NCBI RefSeq assembly: GCF_022808865.1
Contig: NZ_JAKZLB010000002.1
Coordinates: 448,019-512,018 of the forward strand
Source: Geothrix oryzisoli
GTDB taxonomy: Bacteria; Acidobacteriota; Holophagae; Holophagales; Holophagaceae
Length of the DNA: 64,000 bases
Direction: 5' to 3'
In this document: positions 16,740-28,025 of the stretch, in pieces
Layout of the letters: every line of letters begins with the position of its first letter
How positions within the stretch are numbered: the stretch's first letter is position 1
Notes under the pieces: generated by a model
What the model was told of the DNA's origin: nothing
Database searches by the model: none
The model's input: the letters and a program-made list of their open reading frames with translations, nothing else
Position numbers and translations under genes: made by a program

Positions 16740-18245
16740 TCAGCAGTGCACCTCGGCGCCCTTCCGCGTGTAGTACCACCAGTTGATGACGAGGCAGACC
16801 ACGTAGAAGGCCGCGAAGCCGTAGAGGGCGTACTGCACCGTGCCCGCGGCGATCTGGGACTTGAAGACCGTGGGGATGACATAGCTGCCGTAGGCCGCGA
16901 TGGCGCCGGTCCAGCCCAGCACGGGGCCCGCGAACTGGGGCTCGAAGATGAAGGGCACCATCTGGAAGGTGCTGCCGTTGCCGATGCCCGAACCCAGGAA
17001 GAGGAGCAGGAAGCTCAGGAGGAAGGGCATGAAGAGATGGGCGGGGTTGGGGTTCCCCTGGGCCTGCTTGATGACCACGGCCACGGCCAGGGCGCCGATG
17101 ATCTGGATGACCGTGGACCACTGGGTGATGACGGAGCCCCGGAACTTGTCCGAGAGCCAGCCGCCCACGGGCCGGATGAGGCTGCCCACGAGGGGGCCCA
17201 GGAAGGCGTAGGTGGCGGGGTTGGTGACGCTCTTGCCGAAGAAGAGCTTGAGCAGCAGGGGGAAGGCGGCGGAATACCCGATGAAGCTGCCGAAGGTCAT
17301 GATGTAGAGCAGGGTCATGAGCCAGGTGTGCTTCATGCGGAAGATGGCGAACTGCTTGTCGAGGCTCGTCTTCACCTTGCCGGGCAGGAGCTTGAGCAGG
17401 GCCAGGCAGACGGCGATGGCCAGCAGCACCAGGCCCAGCTGGGCGCCGAGGCCCAGCTTGGGGTAGCGCACCACGATCCAGGCCACCAGCCCCGCCGCGG
17501 CGAAGGCGGGCAGGTGCAGCCCCAGGATCTTGCCGAGGGCGGCCGGCGTGTGGTCGCTGTCGTGGTGGGGCAGGTTGTGCATGCCGAACCAGGAGGCCAC
17601 CGCCAGCACCACCAGGAAGGGCAGCCACACGAGGGCGCCGTTCTGCACCCACATCTGCTTCCCGAGGGCCGTGATGTGCGGCGCGCCGGAGAGGGCGCCG
17701 AACAGGGCCGAGCCCATCACCGCAGGCACCACCAGCTGCATGACGCTCACGCCCAGGTTGCCGATGCCTGCGTTGATGCCCAGGGCCAGGCCCGCGGAGC
17801 GCTTGGGGAAGAAGCTGTTGATGTTGGACATGGAGGAGGAGAAATTGCCCCCGCCCACGCCGGAGAGCACCGCGAGGATCGCGAAGGTGGAGAAGGGCGT
17901 CGCCTTGTCCTGCAGGGCGATGCCCGCGCCCAGGGCCGGCGCGATGAGCATGGCCGTGGTGAGGGCCACCACGTTGCGTCCGCCCGCCAGGGCCACCATG
18001 AAGGAGTTGGGGATGCGCAGCGTGGCGCCGGAGAGGCCCGCGATGCTGATGAGGGTGAAGAGCTGGGCATCCGTGAAGGGGAAGCCCGCGTCCTTCATGC
18101 GGACGGTGAGGATGGACCAGAACATCCACACCGCGAAGGCGCAGAGGAGGCTGGGCACGGAGATGGCGAGGTTCCGGTGGGCGATGCGCTTGCCGCCGAG
18201 CCAGAAGGTCTCGTCCTCGACGTTCCATTCGGTGAGTTTGGCCAT
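16740..18245 (-). CDS. narK: Nitrate/nitrite transporter of the NNP family, NarK2 type
   Basis: 501-residue MFS protein with 12 or more predicted membrane segments. The nitrate-porter signature is intact: GVGGGNFSSSMSNINSFFP, then LALGINAGIGNLGVSVMQL at about residue 140. A second glycine-rich signature around GLGSGNGST-type sequence appears as GSGIGNGSTFQM near residue 415. Predicted to exchange nitrate and nitrite or take up nitrate across the inner membrane. It is 30 bases downstream of the second NarK-like gene and presumably co-transcribed with it. ATG is preceded by GGAGATCCC. Confidence 0.92.
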   Translation of the reverse strand: MAKLTEWNVEDETFWLGGKRIAHRNLAISVPSLLCAFAVWMFWSILTVRMKDAGFPFTDAQLFTLISIAGLSGATLRIPNSFMVALAGGRNVVALTTAMLIAPALGAGIALQDKATPFSTFAILAVLSGVGGGNFSSSMSNINSFFPKRSAGLALGINAGIGNLGVSVMQLVVPAVMGSALFGALSGAPHITALGKQMWVQNGALVWLPFLVVLAVASWFGMHNLPHHDSDHTPAALGKILGLHLPAFAAAGLVAWIVVRYPKLGLGAQLGLVLLAIAVCLALLKLLPGKVKTSLDKQFAIFRMKHTWLMTLLYIMTFGSFIGYSAAFPLLLKLFFGKSVTNPATYAFLGPLVGSLIRPVGGWLSDKFRGSVITQWSTVIQIIGALAVAVVIKQAQGNPNPAHLFMPFLLSFLLLFLGSGIGNGSTFQMVPFIFEPQFAGPVLGWTGAIAAYGSYVIPTVFKSQIAAGTVQYALYGFAAFYVVCLVINWWYYTRKGAEVHC

Positions 18246-18275
18246 GGGATCTCCAGTGCGAAGGGCGGGTCGGAC

Positions 18276-19808
18276 TCAGGCGGGTTCGGCGGCGTCGGCG
18301 CCGACGAGGGCAGGCGAGGGCGTGGGGTGTTCGAAGCGGGTGAAGAGGGTCTCATTCTGCTCGCGGGTGAGGCGGCGCACCACGGTGTGGAGCCAGACCA
18401 GGCAGACGACGGACAGGACCGTGAGGAACAGCCACATGGTGGTCCACAGACCCGTGGCCTTGAGCAGGTAGCCGAAGAGGATGGGGCCCACGAAGCCGCC
18501 CAGGCCGCCGATGACCCCCACGATGCCCCCCACCACGCCCACCTCGTCGGGGAAGTAGTCGGGAATGTAGCGGTAGACCGCCGCCTTCCCGATGCCCCAC
18601 ACGATGCCCACCACGAAGACCAGGAAGGTGAAGATCCACACATTGGCCTGGAAGAACACATGGGTGGTGCCGGCGGCCAGCAGCTGCTTCTTTTTCACGC
18701 GGTCGCCCACCTTGACTGCGGGCGTCTGCCAGAAGCGGCTCTGGGGGAGGACCAGCAGGCGCTCGTTCGGCATCTCCGGCTCACTTCCCTTCGTCCGGAA
18801 GGCATAGGCGGTATCTCCCACTACGATGCGGCCGGGGGCCACCTCCGTCACGACGCCGCCCACCTGGGCCAGCACGGAAGGCCCGGGGCTCTCGATGGAC
18901 ATGCGCGGCACCATGAGCGCCGCGCAGGCCACGATGCTGAGCCCGAAAGTCCAGTACATCACCGCCCTGGCGCCGAAGCGGTCGGACATCCAGCCTCCCG
19001 CGGCGCGGATGAGGCCCGAGGGCAGGCTGAAGAGGGAGGCCAGGAGGCCGGCCATGGCGAGGCTCATGCCGTAGACGCCCACATAGTAGGGGATCAGCCA
19101 CTGGGCCAGGGCCACGAAGCAGCCGAACACCAGGAAGTAGTAGAGGCCGAAGCGCCACACACGGAGGTGGCGCAGGGGCGAGAGCATCTGGGCGAAGGTC
19201 TTGCCCCGGGCGCCCTCCGCCTTCTTCTCGTGGGTGAGCAGGAAGAAGGCCACGGCCATGACCAGCAGGACGGCGGCGTAGAGCTTCGGCAGCATGCGCC
19301 AGGCCTCCAGGTTCGCGCCGCCCGCCGTGAGCTTCTTCAGGAGGAAGGGCGCGCCCATGCTGGTGAGCGCCGAGCCCGCGTTGCCCGCGCCGAAGATGCC
19401 GAGCGCCGTGCCCTGGCGCGCCTTGCTGAACCAGACGCTGGAGTAGGCGATGCCCACGGCGAAGGCCGCGCCCGACAGGCCGAAGCCGAGCGAAGCCAGG
19501 AGGAAACCCCGGTAACTCTGGACGCTGCCCAGCAGCCAGGTGGGCAGGGCGGCCAGTAGGAGCAGGATGGTGTAGACCTTCCGCCCGCCGAAGCGGTCCG
19601 TGAGCAGGCCCACGGGCAGCCGCATGACCGAGCCCGTGAGCACTGGGATGCCGATGAGCCAGCCGATCTGGGCCGTGTCCCAGCGGAAGAGGCCGTTCTC
19701 CACCAGGAAGGTGACGAGGACGCCGTTCAGCGTCCACACGGCGAAGCAGAGGGTGAAGGCCAGGGTGCTCATGGCCAGGGCGGTGGCGGCTCGGGATCGA
19801 TCCGACAT
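18276..19808 (-). CDS. narK: Nitrate transporter, NarK1 type, with an extra soluble insertion
   Basis: 510-residue MFS protein. The NNP-like signature reads GAAFAVGIAYSSVWFSKARQ followed by GTALGIFGAGNAGSALTS (about residues 112-150). NarK1 proteins are thought to be nitrate/proton symporters that prime the NarK2 exchanger. Between two membrane helices (about residues 303-388) there is a non-hydrophobic insertion of about 80 residues. It contains short beta-like repeats and VKVGDRVKKKQLLAAG, which resembles the edge of a lipoyl/barrel-sandwich fold. MFS topology places this loop in the periplasm, but that is an inference. First gene of the narK1-narK2 pair. Confidence 0.88.
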   Translation of the reverse strand: MSDRSRAATALAMSTLAFTLCFAVWTLNGVLVTFLVENGLFRWDTAQIGWLIGIPVLTGSVMRLPVGLLTDRFGGRKVYTILLLLAALPTWLLGSVQSYRGFLLASLGFGLSGAAFAVGIAYSSVWFSKARQGTALGIFGAGNAGSALTSMGAPFLLKKLTAGGANLEAWRMLPKLYAAVLLVMAVAFFLLTHEKKAEGARGKTFAQMLSPLRHLRVWRFGLYYFLVFGCFVALAQWLIPYYVGVYGMSLAMAGLLASLFSLPSGLIRAAGGWMSDRFGARAVMYWTFGLSIVACAALMVPRMSIESPGPSVLAQVGGVVTEVAPGRIVVGDTAYAFRTKGSEPEMPNERLLVLPQSRFWQTPAVKVGDRVKKKQLLAAGTTHVFFQANVWIFTFLVFVVGIVWGIGKAAVYRYIPDYFPDEVGVVGGIVGVIGGLGGFVGPILFGYLLKATGLWTTMWLFLTVLSVVCLVWLHTVVRRLTREQNETLFTRFEHPTPSPALVGADAAEPA

Positions 19809-19845
19809 GGGCGGCTCCGGGTGAGATGTAAAACAGATTTAAATA

Positions 19846-19860
19846 TCCTAAAATAGATCG
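19846..19860. promoter_or_regulatory. Shared TCCTAA-type element upstream of narK1
   Basis: TCCTAAAATAGATCG lies 38 bases upstream of the narK1 start. Related sequences stand at similar distances before the Rrf2 gene (20428), the narC-like gene (20684) and the molybdoenzyme operon (40191). It may be a -10 region overlapped by an Rrf2 operator. Confidence 0.35.
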
Positions 19861-19877
19861 CGAGACGGGCCGGAGAT

Positions 19878-19893
19878 CGTGATGGGGATCACG
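19878..19893. promoter_or_regulatory. CRP-type palindrome upstream of narK1-narK2
   Basis: CGTGAT-GGGG-ATCACG, a perfect dyad fitting GTGA-N6-TCAC. It lies 70-85 bases upstream of the narK1 start codon, in the gap behind the Rrf2 gene. Confidence 0.6.
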
Positions 19894-19906
19894 CGCTCTC
19901 GAATAT

Positions 19907-20392
19907 CTATACGGGGGCGGCCACCGCGAGATCCGGGTCCTCCGGCCGGTTCGGCGCGGATTGGGCCGCCTGGAGGTCGCGGAGCGAGGTCTGGGCCAGG
20001 ACCCGGGTGAGGAGGGTCTGCAGGACGTCCCAGGCGGGGCGGATGGGGCAGTGGCAGTCCTCGCCCACCGCGGCGTGGCCCAGCAGGCAGTCCTCGAAGG
20101 GCTCCGGGCCCTCCATGGCCAGCACCACCTCCCGCAGCGTGATGTGTTCCGGGGCGCGGGTCAGGCGGAACCCTCCCGTGGGGCCCCGGAGGGACTCGAG
20201 GAGCCCCGCGTGGCACAGGGCCTGGAGGATCTTGGCCAGGAAGGGGCCGGGCAGGCCCAGTTCTGCGGCCAGGTTCCGGGCCAGCCGGTAGGTCCCGTCC
20301 CCGGGCATCCGCACGAGGGCCTGCAGCGCATAGCGCGTGGGGGCGTGGAAGAGGCTGCGCGGATGCGGACAGCCGGGCTGGGGATGGTTCAT
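19907..20392 (-). CDS. Rrf2-family iron-sulfur transcriptional regulator (nar-linked)
   Basis: 161 residues. Rrf2 winged helix: TRYALQALVRMPGDG, LAAELGLPGPFLAKILQAL and the wing LLESLRGPTGGFRLTR. The putative cluster ligands are unusual: DCLLGHAAVGEDCHCP gives C-x10-C-x-C, whereas the other three Rrf2 proteins in this window have C-x6-C-x5-C. It stands between narK1 and the nar-act operon, so it is likely to sense NO, oxygen or cluster status and control one or both. The ATG has GGAAGG upstream. The C-terminal 25 residues are Pro/Asp rich and probably disordered. Confidence 0.85.
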   Translation of the reverse strand: MNHPQPGCPHPRSLFHAPTRYALQALVRMPGDGTYRLARNLAAELGLPGPFLAKILQALCHAGLLESLRGPTGGFRLTRAPEHITLREVVLAMEGPEPFEDCLLGHAAVGEDCHCPIRPAWDVLQTLLTRVLAQTSLRDLQAAQSAPNRPEDPDLAVAAPV

Positions 20393-20730
20393 GGACCTTC
20401 CGGAAGAAAAGTAAAAGGAATTTGTAGTCTGAATATAGATCGGCTACGGAAGGGCGCCATGCCTGAATTTTGCGATTTCCAAGGCGCTCCGGCCGGGGGT
20501 TCCTCCGGAGCTGGATCCAGGGGGAGATGGGACCTCAAGATGGCGACGAGTGTCAGTATATATCATTAATAATTGATAATAAATATGTTATTTAAAATAA
20601 AAAATTCAACCATTTCTGACATGAACCCCCTTGCGCAGGGGGCGGAGGGGGCGCCATACTTGGCCGAATTTCAGAATAATCATTCCTAAAATCGCCGTGC
20701 CCTTGCCGGCTGCTCCCCCGAGGAGGTGTT
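20393..20730. promoter_or_regulatory. Divergent promoter region between the Rrf2 gene and the nar-act operon
   Basis: 338 bases without a gene. The middle (20545-20610) is strikingly AT-rich, with a TATCA-N8-TGATA dyad. TCTGAATATAGATCGG at 20428 lies 36 bases before the Rrf2 start. TTCCTAAAATCGC at 20683 lies about 36 bases before the narC-like start and contains a TAAAAT that could be a -10. No GTGA-N6-TCAC palindrome was found here, unlike at narK1. Confidence 0.5.
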
Positions 20731-21552
20731 GTGTTCCCCAGGATCACGCCACGACAGGTGCTCGCCTGGGCCGTCCTCGCGGCCTTGGCCCCTATGTTGG
20801 CTCCAGGCCTGGCCGCCCAGGACGCCGAGGCCCAGTTCCGCAAGAGCTGCATGAGCTGCCACACCATCGGCGCAGGCCGGAAGGTGGGCCCCGACCTCAA
20901 GGGTCTGGGCCAGCGCCGGCCCCACGAGTGGTCCACCAAGTTCATCCAGATGCCCTCGGCCCAGCTGGACGGGGGCGATCCCACGGCCGCCGCCCTCCTC
21001 CGGGAGTTCAACGGCACCCGCATGCCGGATCTGGGCGTGACGGCCGCCGAGGCCCAGGCCCTCGTCAAGCTCATCGACGACATCACCGCCGCGGGGAAGA
21101 CCCTCGGCACCGCGGCCATCGCCCGGGCCGCCACGGCCGCGGACATCCGCCAGGGCCAGCAGCTCTTCATGGGCCTCACCCGCTTCGCCTCCGGCGCGCC
21201 CGCCTGCCTGTCCTGCCACAGCGCCCAGGGCCTGGGCGGCTTCGGGGGAGGGCGCCTGGGCCCGGACCTCACGGGGGCCTCCGGGAAGCTGGGCGTGGGC
21301 CTGGTGTCGGCCATCGAGAACCCCGCCTTCCCCACCATGCAGGGGGTGTTCCAGAAGACACCCCTCACGGCGGAGGAGGCCTTCCAGGTGGGCAGCTTCA
21401 TCAAGAGCCTCGCGGCCCAGCCCCCCGCCCGCACGGACATGGCCTTCCCCGTCCTGGGCATCGTGGGCCTCGTCTCCGGCATGTTGCTGGCCGGCCGCCT
21501 GGGCCGCCGACGATTCCGGGGCCTGCGCCGCAACCTCAAGCCACGCGCCTGA
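20731..21552 (+). CDS. Membrane-anchored diheme cytochrome c, NarC-like
   Basis: 273 residues, starting at GTG with a perfect AGGAGG five bases upstream. An N-terminal signal segment (about residues 10-29, ending LAAQ) is followed by two cytochrome c domains with CMSCH (about residue 40) and CLSCH (about residue 155). A single C-terminal membrane helix (VLGIVGLVSGMLLAG) and a basic tail complete it, so the hemes face the periplasm. It immediately precedes narG, as narC does in the Thermus nar operon, where a diheme cytochrome is a functional part of the nitrate reductase. It may link NarI or the downstream ACIII-like complex to periplasmic carriers. Confidence 0.8.
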   Translation: MFPRITPRQVLAWAVLAALAPMLAPGLAAQDAEAQFRKSCMSCHTIGAGRKVGPDLKGLGQRRPHEWSTKFIQMPSAQLDGGDPTAAALLREFNGTRMPDLGVTAAEAQALVKLIDDITAAGKTLGTAAIARAATAADIRQGQQLFMGLTRFASGAPACLSCHSAQGLGGFGGGRLGPDLTGASGKLGVGLVSAIENPAFPTMQGVFQKTPLTAEEAFQVGSFIKSLAAQPPARTDMAFPVLGIVGLVSGMLLAGRLGRRRFRGLRRNLKPRA

Positions 21553-21570
21553 TCCAGAAGGAACCGAGAC

Positions 21571-24500
21571 ATGACCGAGCGCAAGCAGAGCCACTGGATC
21601 ACCGACATCGTCGACCCCGAGACCCGCTCCTGGGAGGAGTTCTACCGGAACCGCTGGGCCCACGACAAGGTCGTGCGCAGCACCCACGGCGTGAACTGCA
21701 CGGGGAGCTGCGGCTGGAACATCTATGTGAAGGAAGGGATCGTCACCTGGGAGATGCAGGTGGTCGACTACCCGCTCCTGGATGAGAAGGTGCCGCCCTA
21801 CGAGCCCCGCGGCTGCCAGCGCGGCATCAGCTTCAGCTGGTACCTCTACAGCCCCCTGCGGGTGAAGTTCCCCTACCTGAGGGGCGCCCTCATGGACCTC
21901 TGGGAGGAGGCCAAGGGCAAGCACCAGGATCCCGTGGCTGCCTGGGCCAGCATCCAGAACGACCCCGACAAGCGCTCGCGCTACCAGCGCGCCCGGGGCA
22001 AGGGCGGCTTCCGCCGGGCCTCCTGGGACCAGGTGGGCGAGCTCATCGCCGCCGCCAACATCCACACCATCAAGACCCACGGGCCGGATCGCATCGCGGG
22101 CTTCAGCCCCATCCCCGCCATGTCCATGCTGAGCTACGCCGCGGGCTCGCGGTTCATCCAGCTCATGGGCGGCACCAACCTCAGCTTCTACGACTGGTAT
22201 TGCGACCTTCCCCCCAGCAGCCCCGAGATGTGGGGCGAGCAGACGGACGTGCAGGAGAGCGCGGACTGGTACAACGCCAAGTTCCTGGCCGTCATGGGCT
22301 CGAACCTGAACATGACCCGCACGCCGGATTGCCACTTCGCCGCCGAGAGCCGCCACAACGGCACGAAGATGGTGGTCTTCAGCCCCGACTTCAACCAGGT
22401 GGCCAAGTACGCGGACGAGTGGATGCCCGTCCACCAGGGCCAGGACGGCGCCTTCTGGATGGCGGTGAACCATGTGATCCTCACGGAGTTCCACCACCAG
22501 AAACAGGTGCCCTTCTTCCTGGACTACCAGAAGACCTACACGGACGGGCCGTTCCTGGTGGAACTGACGGAAATCGATGGCGGCTATCGCCCCGGCCAGC
22601 TGCTGCGCGCTGGGCGCCTCGCCAAGTACGCCGACGAGGAACACGGCGAGTGGAAGTTCCTCATGTGGGACGAGGGCAGCGGCGCGCCCAAGATGCCCAA
22701 GGGCTCCGTGGGCCACCGCTGGGGCACCAAGCAGGGCCAGTGGAACCTGCTGCTCCAGGACGGCAAGGATGACAGCCCCATCGCCCCGACGTTGACGTTC
22801 CTCGGCGAAGGAGCGGAGCAGGTGCAGTTCGACGACTTCGCCGATGGCAGCACCAGCTTCCGCGGCGTGCCCGTGCGGCGCATTCCCCTGGCGGACGGCG
22901 GCACGGCCCTCGTCACCACGGTCTATGACCTGCTCATGGCCCAGTTCGGCGTGGAGCGTGGCCTGGGCGGCGCCTATCCCAAGGACTACGACGACGCCGC
23001 CGGCGTCTACACGCCGGCCTGGCAGGAGCGCATCACGGGCCTGTCGCGGGAGAACGTGCTGCGCTTCGCCCGCGAGTGGGCCCGCACGGCGGAACTGACC
23101 AAGGGCAAGTGCACGGTCATCATCGGTGCCGGCATCAACCACTGGTACCACAACAACCTCATCTACCGCGCCGCCCAGCACGCGCTGGTCTTCTGCGGCT
23201 GCATCGGCACCAACGGCGGCGGCCTCGCCCACTACGTCGGCCAGGAGAAGCTGGCGCCCGTGGCCTCCTGGTCCGCCATCGCCATGGCCCGGGACTGGGT
23301 GCCCGTGAACCGCCTGCAGAACGGCCCCAGCTGGCACTACGTCAACTCGGACCAGTGGCGCTACGAGCGCGAGTTCAAGGCCTACAACACCGTGCCCGAT
23401 GGCAGCAGCCTCGTGGAAGGCCACTGCATGAACATGCAGACCCGTGCCGTGCGCAGCGGCTGGCTGCCCTTCTACCCGCAGTACAACGAGAACCCCATGG
23501 CCGTGGTGGCCGACGCGCGCAAGGCCGGCGCCAGGGACGAGGCCGCCATCATCGCCAGCACCGTGGACCGCCTCAAGAAGAAGGACCTCCGCTTCTCCGT
23601 GGAGGATCCCGATGCCCAGGAGAACTGGCCCCGCGTCTGGTTCATCTGGCGCGGCAACGCCATCGGCACCAGCGCCAAGGGCCACGAGTTCTTCCTCAAG
23701 CACTACCTGGGCACCCACAGCAATGCCATCGCCGAAGAGGTGGCCGAAGGCACCCTCAAGGATGTGACCTGGCGCCCCTCGGTCACCGGGAAGATGGATC
23801 TGGTCGTCGACATCAACTTCCGCATGGACACCTCGGCCCTCTACAGCGACATCGTGCTGCCCACGGCCACCTGGTACGAGAAGACCGACCTCAACTCCAC
23901 GGACATGCACAGCTTCATCAACCCGTTGTCCGCGGCCGTGCCGCCCTGCTGGGAATCGAAGAGCGACTGGGACATCTTCCGGGACATGGCCAAGCGGGTG
24001 AGCGAGCTGGCGGCCAAGCACCTTCCCGATCCCATCGAGGACCTCGTCTCCTCGCCCCTGGCCCATGACACCCCCGCCGAGATCGCCCAGCCTCACATCC
24101 GCGACTGGATGGCCGGCGAGTGCGAGGCCATCCCCGGCAAGACCATGCCCGGGCTGAAGGTGGTCATGCGGGACTACAAGACGGTCTACGAGAAGTTCAT
24201 TTCCCTCGGCCCCATGGTGCGGGAGCAGGGCTTGGGCGCCCACGGCGTCAAATACCCCATCTCGGATGTCTACGACGACATGCTGAACACGCATCCCACG
24301 GTGATGGTGGAAGGCCAGAAGCGGCCCAGCCTGGAGGAGGACACCCACGCCGCCAACGCGCTGCTGCACCTAGCGCCGGAGACCAACGGCGAGCTGGCCT
24401 ACCGGGCCTATCAATACATGGAAGGGCGCACGGGGCTGCCTTTGAAAGATCTGGCTGAGCCCTACCGGGGCGTGCGGCGCACTTTCAAGGATCTGCTGTC

Positions 24501-25197
24501 CCAGCCCCGCCGCGTCATCAACAGCCCCTGCTGGTCTGGCCTGGTGGATGACAAGCGCCCCTACTCGGCCTTCACCTACAACGTGGAGCGGATGGTGCCC
24601 TGGCGGACACTCACGGGTCGCCAGCACTGCTACCTGGATCATGAGGGCTACCTGGCCTTCGGCGAGCACCTGCCCACCTACAAGCCCACGCCACCCGCCC
24701 AGATCCTCGGCGACCTGAGTTGCTCCAAGCGCGAGGGGAACACGCTCCTCCTCAACTTCCTCACACCCCACGGAAAGTGGCACATCCACTCCACCTACGG
24801 CGACACCGAGCGCATGACCACTCTGTCGCGGGGCCAGGATCCCCTCTGGCTCAGCGAAGAGGACGCCGCCTCCATCGGCCTCAAGGACAACGACTGGGTG
24901 GAGATCCACAACGACAACGGCGTGGTGGTGGTCCGCTGCTGTGTCAGCGCCCGCATTCCGAAGGGCGCCTGCATCCAGTACCACGCCACGGAACGCACCT
25001 ACAGCGTGCCCAAGTCCCCCCTGCGGGGCATGAAACGGGCCGGCATGAACAACAGCCTCACCCGGGCACGGCTCAAGCCGAACCTCATGGTGGGTGGCTA
25101 CGGGCAGTTCAGCTACCACTTCAACTACTGGGGCCCCACCGGCGGGAACCGCGAAACGGTGGTCTACGTCCGCAAGCTCGGCCAGCTGGTCTGGTGA
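21571..25197 (+). CDS. narG: Respiratory nitrate reductase, alpha subunit
   Basis: 1208-residue catalytic subunit carrying Mo-bisPGD and the FS0 cluster. The N-terminus is NarG type: [19 protein letters not shown] with the histidine ligand of FS0, then [18 protein letters not shown]. The likely Mo-ligand aspartate lies in [17 protein letters not shown]. There is no Tat or Sec signal at the N-terminus, so it should face the cytoplasm as in canonical NarGHI. It reduces nitrate to nitrite with electrons from NarH. The ATG lies 18 bases after the narC-like stop. A 131-base gap with an inverted repeat separates it from narH. Confidence 0.96.
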   Translation: MTERKQSHWITDIVDPETRSWEEFYRNRWAHDKVVRSTHGVNCTGSCGWNIYVKEGIVTWEMQVVDYPLLDEKVPPYEPRGCQRGISFSWYLYSPLRVKFPYLRGALMDLWEEAKGKHQDPVAAWASIQNDPDKRSRYQRARGKGGFRRASWDQVGELIAAANIHTIKTHGPDRIAGFSPIPAMSMLSYAAGSRFIQLMGGTNLSFYDWYCDLPPSSPEMWGEQTDVQESADWYNAKFLAVMGSNLNMTRTPDCHFAAESRHNGTKMVVFSPDFNQVAKYADEWMPVHQGQDGAFWMAVNHVILTEFHHQKQVPFFLDYQKTYTDGPFLVELTEIDGGYRPGQLLRAGRLAKYADEEHGEWKFLMWDEGSGAPKMPKGSVGHRWGTKQGQWNLLLQDGKDDSPIAPTLTFLGEGAEQVQFDDFADGSTSFRGVPVRRIPLADGGTALVTTVYDLLMAQFGVERGLGGAYPKDYDDAAGVYTPAWQERITGLSRENVLRFAREWARTAELTKGKCTVIIGAGINHWYHNNLIYRAAQHALVFCGCIGTNGGGLAHYVGQEKLAPVASWSAIAMARDWVPVNRLQNGPSWHYVNSDQWRYEREFKAYNTVPDGSSLVEGHCMNMQTRAVRSGWLPFYPQYNENPMAVVADARKAGARDEAAIIASTVDRLKKKDLRFSVEDPDAQENWPRVWFIWRGNAIGTSAKGHEFFLKHYLGTHSNAIAEEVAEGTLKDVTWRPSVTGKMDLVVDINFRMDTSALYSDIVLPTATWYEKTDLNSTDMHSFINPLSAAVPPCWESKSDWDIFRDMAKRVSELAAKHLPDPIEDLVSSPLAHDTPAEIAQPHIRDWMAGECEAIPGKTMPGLKVVMRDYKTVYEKFISLGPMVREQGLGAHGVKYPISDVYDDMLNTHPTVMVEGQKRPSLEEDTHAANALLHLAPETNGELAYRAYQYMEGRTGLPLKDLAEPYRGVRRTFKDLLSQPRRVINSPCWSGLVDDKRPYSAFTYNVERMVPWRTLTGRQHCYLDHEGYLAFGEHLPTYKPTPPAQILGDLSCSKREGNTLLLNFLTPHGKWHIHSTYGDTERMTTLSRGQDPLWLSEEDAASIGLKDNDWVEIHNDNGVVVVRCCVSARIPKGACIQYHATERTYSVPKSPLRGMKRAGMNNSLTRARLKPNLMVGGYGQFSYHFNYWGPTGGNRETVVYVRKLGQLVW

Positions 25198-25233
25198 GGG
25201 GCGGCCATGACGCATTCACTGGAACAAAAAAGC

Positions 25234-25302
25234 AACCGCGAAAGGGTGCGAAAGCAAATCCCCGTTTCCCCTTTTCGCGTTTTTTCGCGTGATTTGGCGG
25301 TT
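25234..25302. repeat. Imperfect inverted repeat between narG and narH
   Basis: AACCGC at 25234 pairs with GCGGTT ending at 25302. The inner arms are built of GCGAAA-type units (GCGAAAGGGTGCGAAAG against CGCGTTTTTTCGCG). It looks like a palindromic intergenic element inserted in the operon and could fold strongly in the mRNA. No open frame of note occupies the 131-base gap. Confidence 0.6.
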
Positions 25303-25328
25303 TCAGATTTTTCGCTGAGAGGTCTCTG

Positions 25329-26825
<1,497 letters not shown>

Positions 26826-26827
26826 TC

Positions 26828-27361
26828 ATGCGCATTCCGACTCACCTCATCCCCGGCATCAGTGCGTTGCTGCGCTATCCCGACGAGCGCACGCAGGCCT
26901 TGGCGGCCTCCCTGGCGGACGCGGCCATGGCTACGGGGCATCCCTGCCAGGAGCACTTGGAGGCCTTCGCCCTGGTGGCGCGGGACCTGGATCTGCGCGA
27001 GGTCCAGGAGCTCTACACCCGGGCCTTCGACCTCACCCCCGAGTGCACGCTGGACATCGGCTGGCACCTCTTCGGCGAGACCTACCAGCGGGGGCAGTTC
27101 ATGGCCATGATGCGCCATCACCTGCAGGAGCATGGCATCGCGGAGGGCAAGAACCTGCCGGACCACCTGCCGAACGTGCTGGACCTGGGCATGCGGCTGG
27201 AGCGCCAGGATGCCATGGACCTGGTGGACGATTGCCTCCTGCCGGCCCTGGAGAAGGTGATCCCCGCCCTCAAGGAGAGCCCCTACCACCACGTGCTCCA
27301 GGCCCTCTTCCTCATCTTCACGGTCAATCGCAAACCGGCGGAGGCGGCCTGTGCTGACTAA
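26828..27361 (+). CDS. narJ: Nitrate reductase assembly chaperone
   Basis: 177-residue cytoplasmic chaperone of the NarJ/TorD family, needed for cofactor insertion into NarG and docking to NarI. The start MRIPTHLIPGISALLRYPDE was chosen because AGAGGGGG precedes it and because the family begins this way; the frame is open further upstream inside narH. Family features: ALLRYPDERT, YTRAFDLTPECTLDIGWHLFG and PDHLPNVLDLG. Its end overlaps narI by 11 bases. Confidence 0.92.
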   Translation: MRIPTHLIPGISALLRYPDERTQALAASLADAAMATGHPCQEHLEAFALVARDLDLREVQELYTRAFDLTPECTLDIGWHLFGETYQRGQFMAMMRHHLQEHGIAEGKNLPDHLPNVLDLGMRLERQDAMDLVDDCLLPALEKVIPALKESPYHHVLQALFLIFTVNRKPAEAACAD

Positions 27362-28025
27362 CTTCCTCTTCGTGGGCTTCCCCTACGTGGCGCTGGTGCT
27401 GGCCATCGTGGTGAGCATCCTGCGCTTCACCTGGCGGCCCTTCAGCTATTCCAGCCTCTCCAGCCAGTTCCTGGAGACCGAGTCCCTCTTCTGGGGCTCC
27501 AGCCTCTGGCACTGGGGCATCCTCTGGGTGCTGTCGGGGCACCTGTTCGCCTTCTTCCTGCCCGAGGCCATCCTGGCCTGGAACGCCCGCCCCCTGCGGC
27601 TCTACCTGCTGGAGCTCACCGGGCTCTCCATGGCGCTGCTGGCCCTGGTGGGCGTGGTGGCCCTCATCGTCCGCCGCTTCACGGACCGGCGGGTGAAGGT
27701 GGTGACCAGCCCCCTGGATGTCGTGCTGCTGGCCGTGCTGCTCTACCAGGTGGCCAGTGGCATCGACGTGGCCATTCGCTATCGCTGGGGCAGCGCCTGG
27801 TTCTCCACCAACGCCGCGCCCTACCTCTGGAGCCTCCTCAAACTCGCGCCCCGGCCCGAGCTCATCGCGCCCCTGCCCTGGATGGTGAAGCTCCACTTCC
27901 TGAGCGGCTTCCTGGTCATCCTCCTGCTGCCCTTCACGCGGCTCGTCCACTTCCTGGTGGTGCCCATCTTCTACTACTGGCGCAGGCCCCAGGTGGTGAT
28001 CTGGAACCGGAAGGGGCTCCGGTGA
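27351..28025 (+). CDS. narI: Respiratory nitrate reductase, gamma subunit (cytochrome b)
   Basis: 224-residue inner-membrane quinol oxidase with five predicted helices and two b hemes. Starts at GTG, overlapping narJ. Likely heme-ligand histidines lie in SSLWHWGILWVLSGHLFAFF (helix 2) and in KLHFLSGF and RLVHFLVVP (helix 5). The C-terminal YYWRRPQVVIWNR is the usual NarI tail. Its stop overlaps the first base triplet of the cytochrome gene actA in a GTGA, which couples the nitrate reductase genes to the ACIII-like genes. Confidence 0.95.
   Translation: MLTNFLFVGFPYVALVLAIVVSILRFTWRPFSYSSLSSQFLETESLFWGSSLWHWGILWVLSGHLFAFFLPEAILAWNARPLRLYLLELTGLSMALLALVGVVALIVRRFTDRRVKVVTSPLDVVLLAVLLYQVASGIDVAIRYRWGSAWFSTNAAPYLWSLLKLAPRPELIAPLPWMVKLHFLSGFLVILLLPFTRLVHFLVVPIFYYWRRPQVVIWNRKGLR

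Noticed and set aside
16509-19559. Thousand-codon open frame on the plus strand opposite the two narK genes
   Set aside because: Antisense artefact: composition is extreme in Gly, His, Glu and Gln, no recognisable fold, and both narK genes are intact on the other strand.
20545-20610. FNR box candidate in the AT-rich part of the nar promoter region
   Set aside because: The dyad there is TATCA-N8-TGATA, the half-sites face the wrong way for TTGAT-N4-ATCAA, and AT-rich DNA yields such matches by chance.
20686-24369. Very long open frame on the minus strand opposite narG
   Set aside because: It is the antisense shadow of narG in GC-rich sequence. Its translation is low-complexity (Val/Gly/His/Leu-rich) with no domain or ribosome site, while the plus-strand narG has all family motifs.
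25234-25302. Inverted repeat considered as an insertion-sequence end
   Set aside because: No transposase or target-site duplication is visible and the element is short and internally palindromic.
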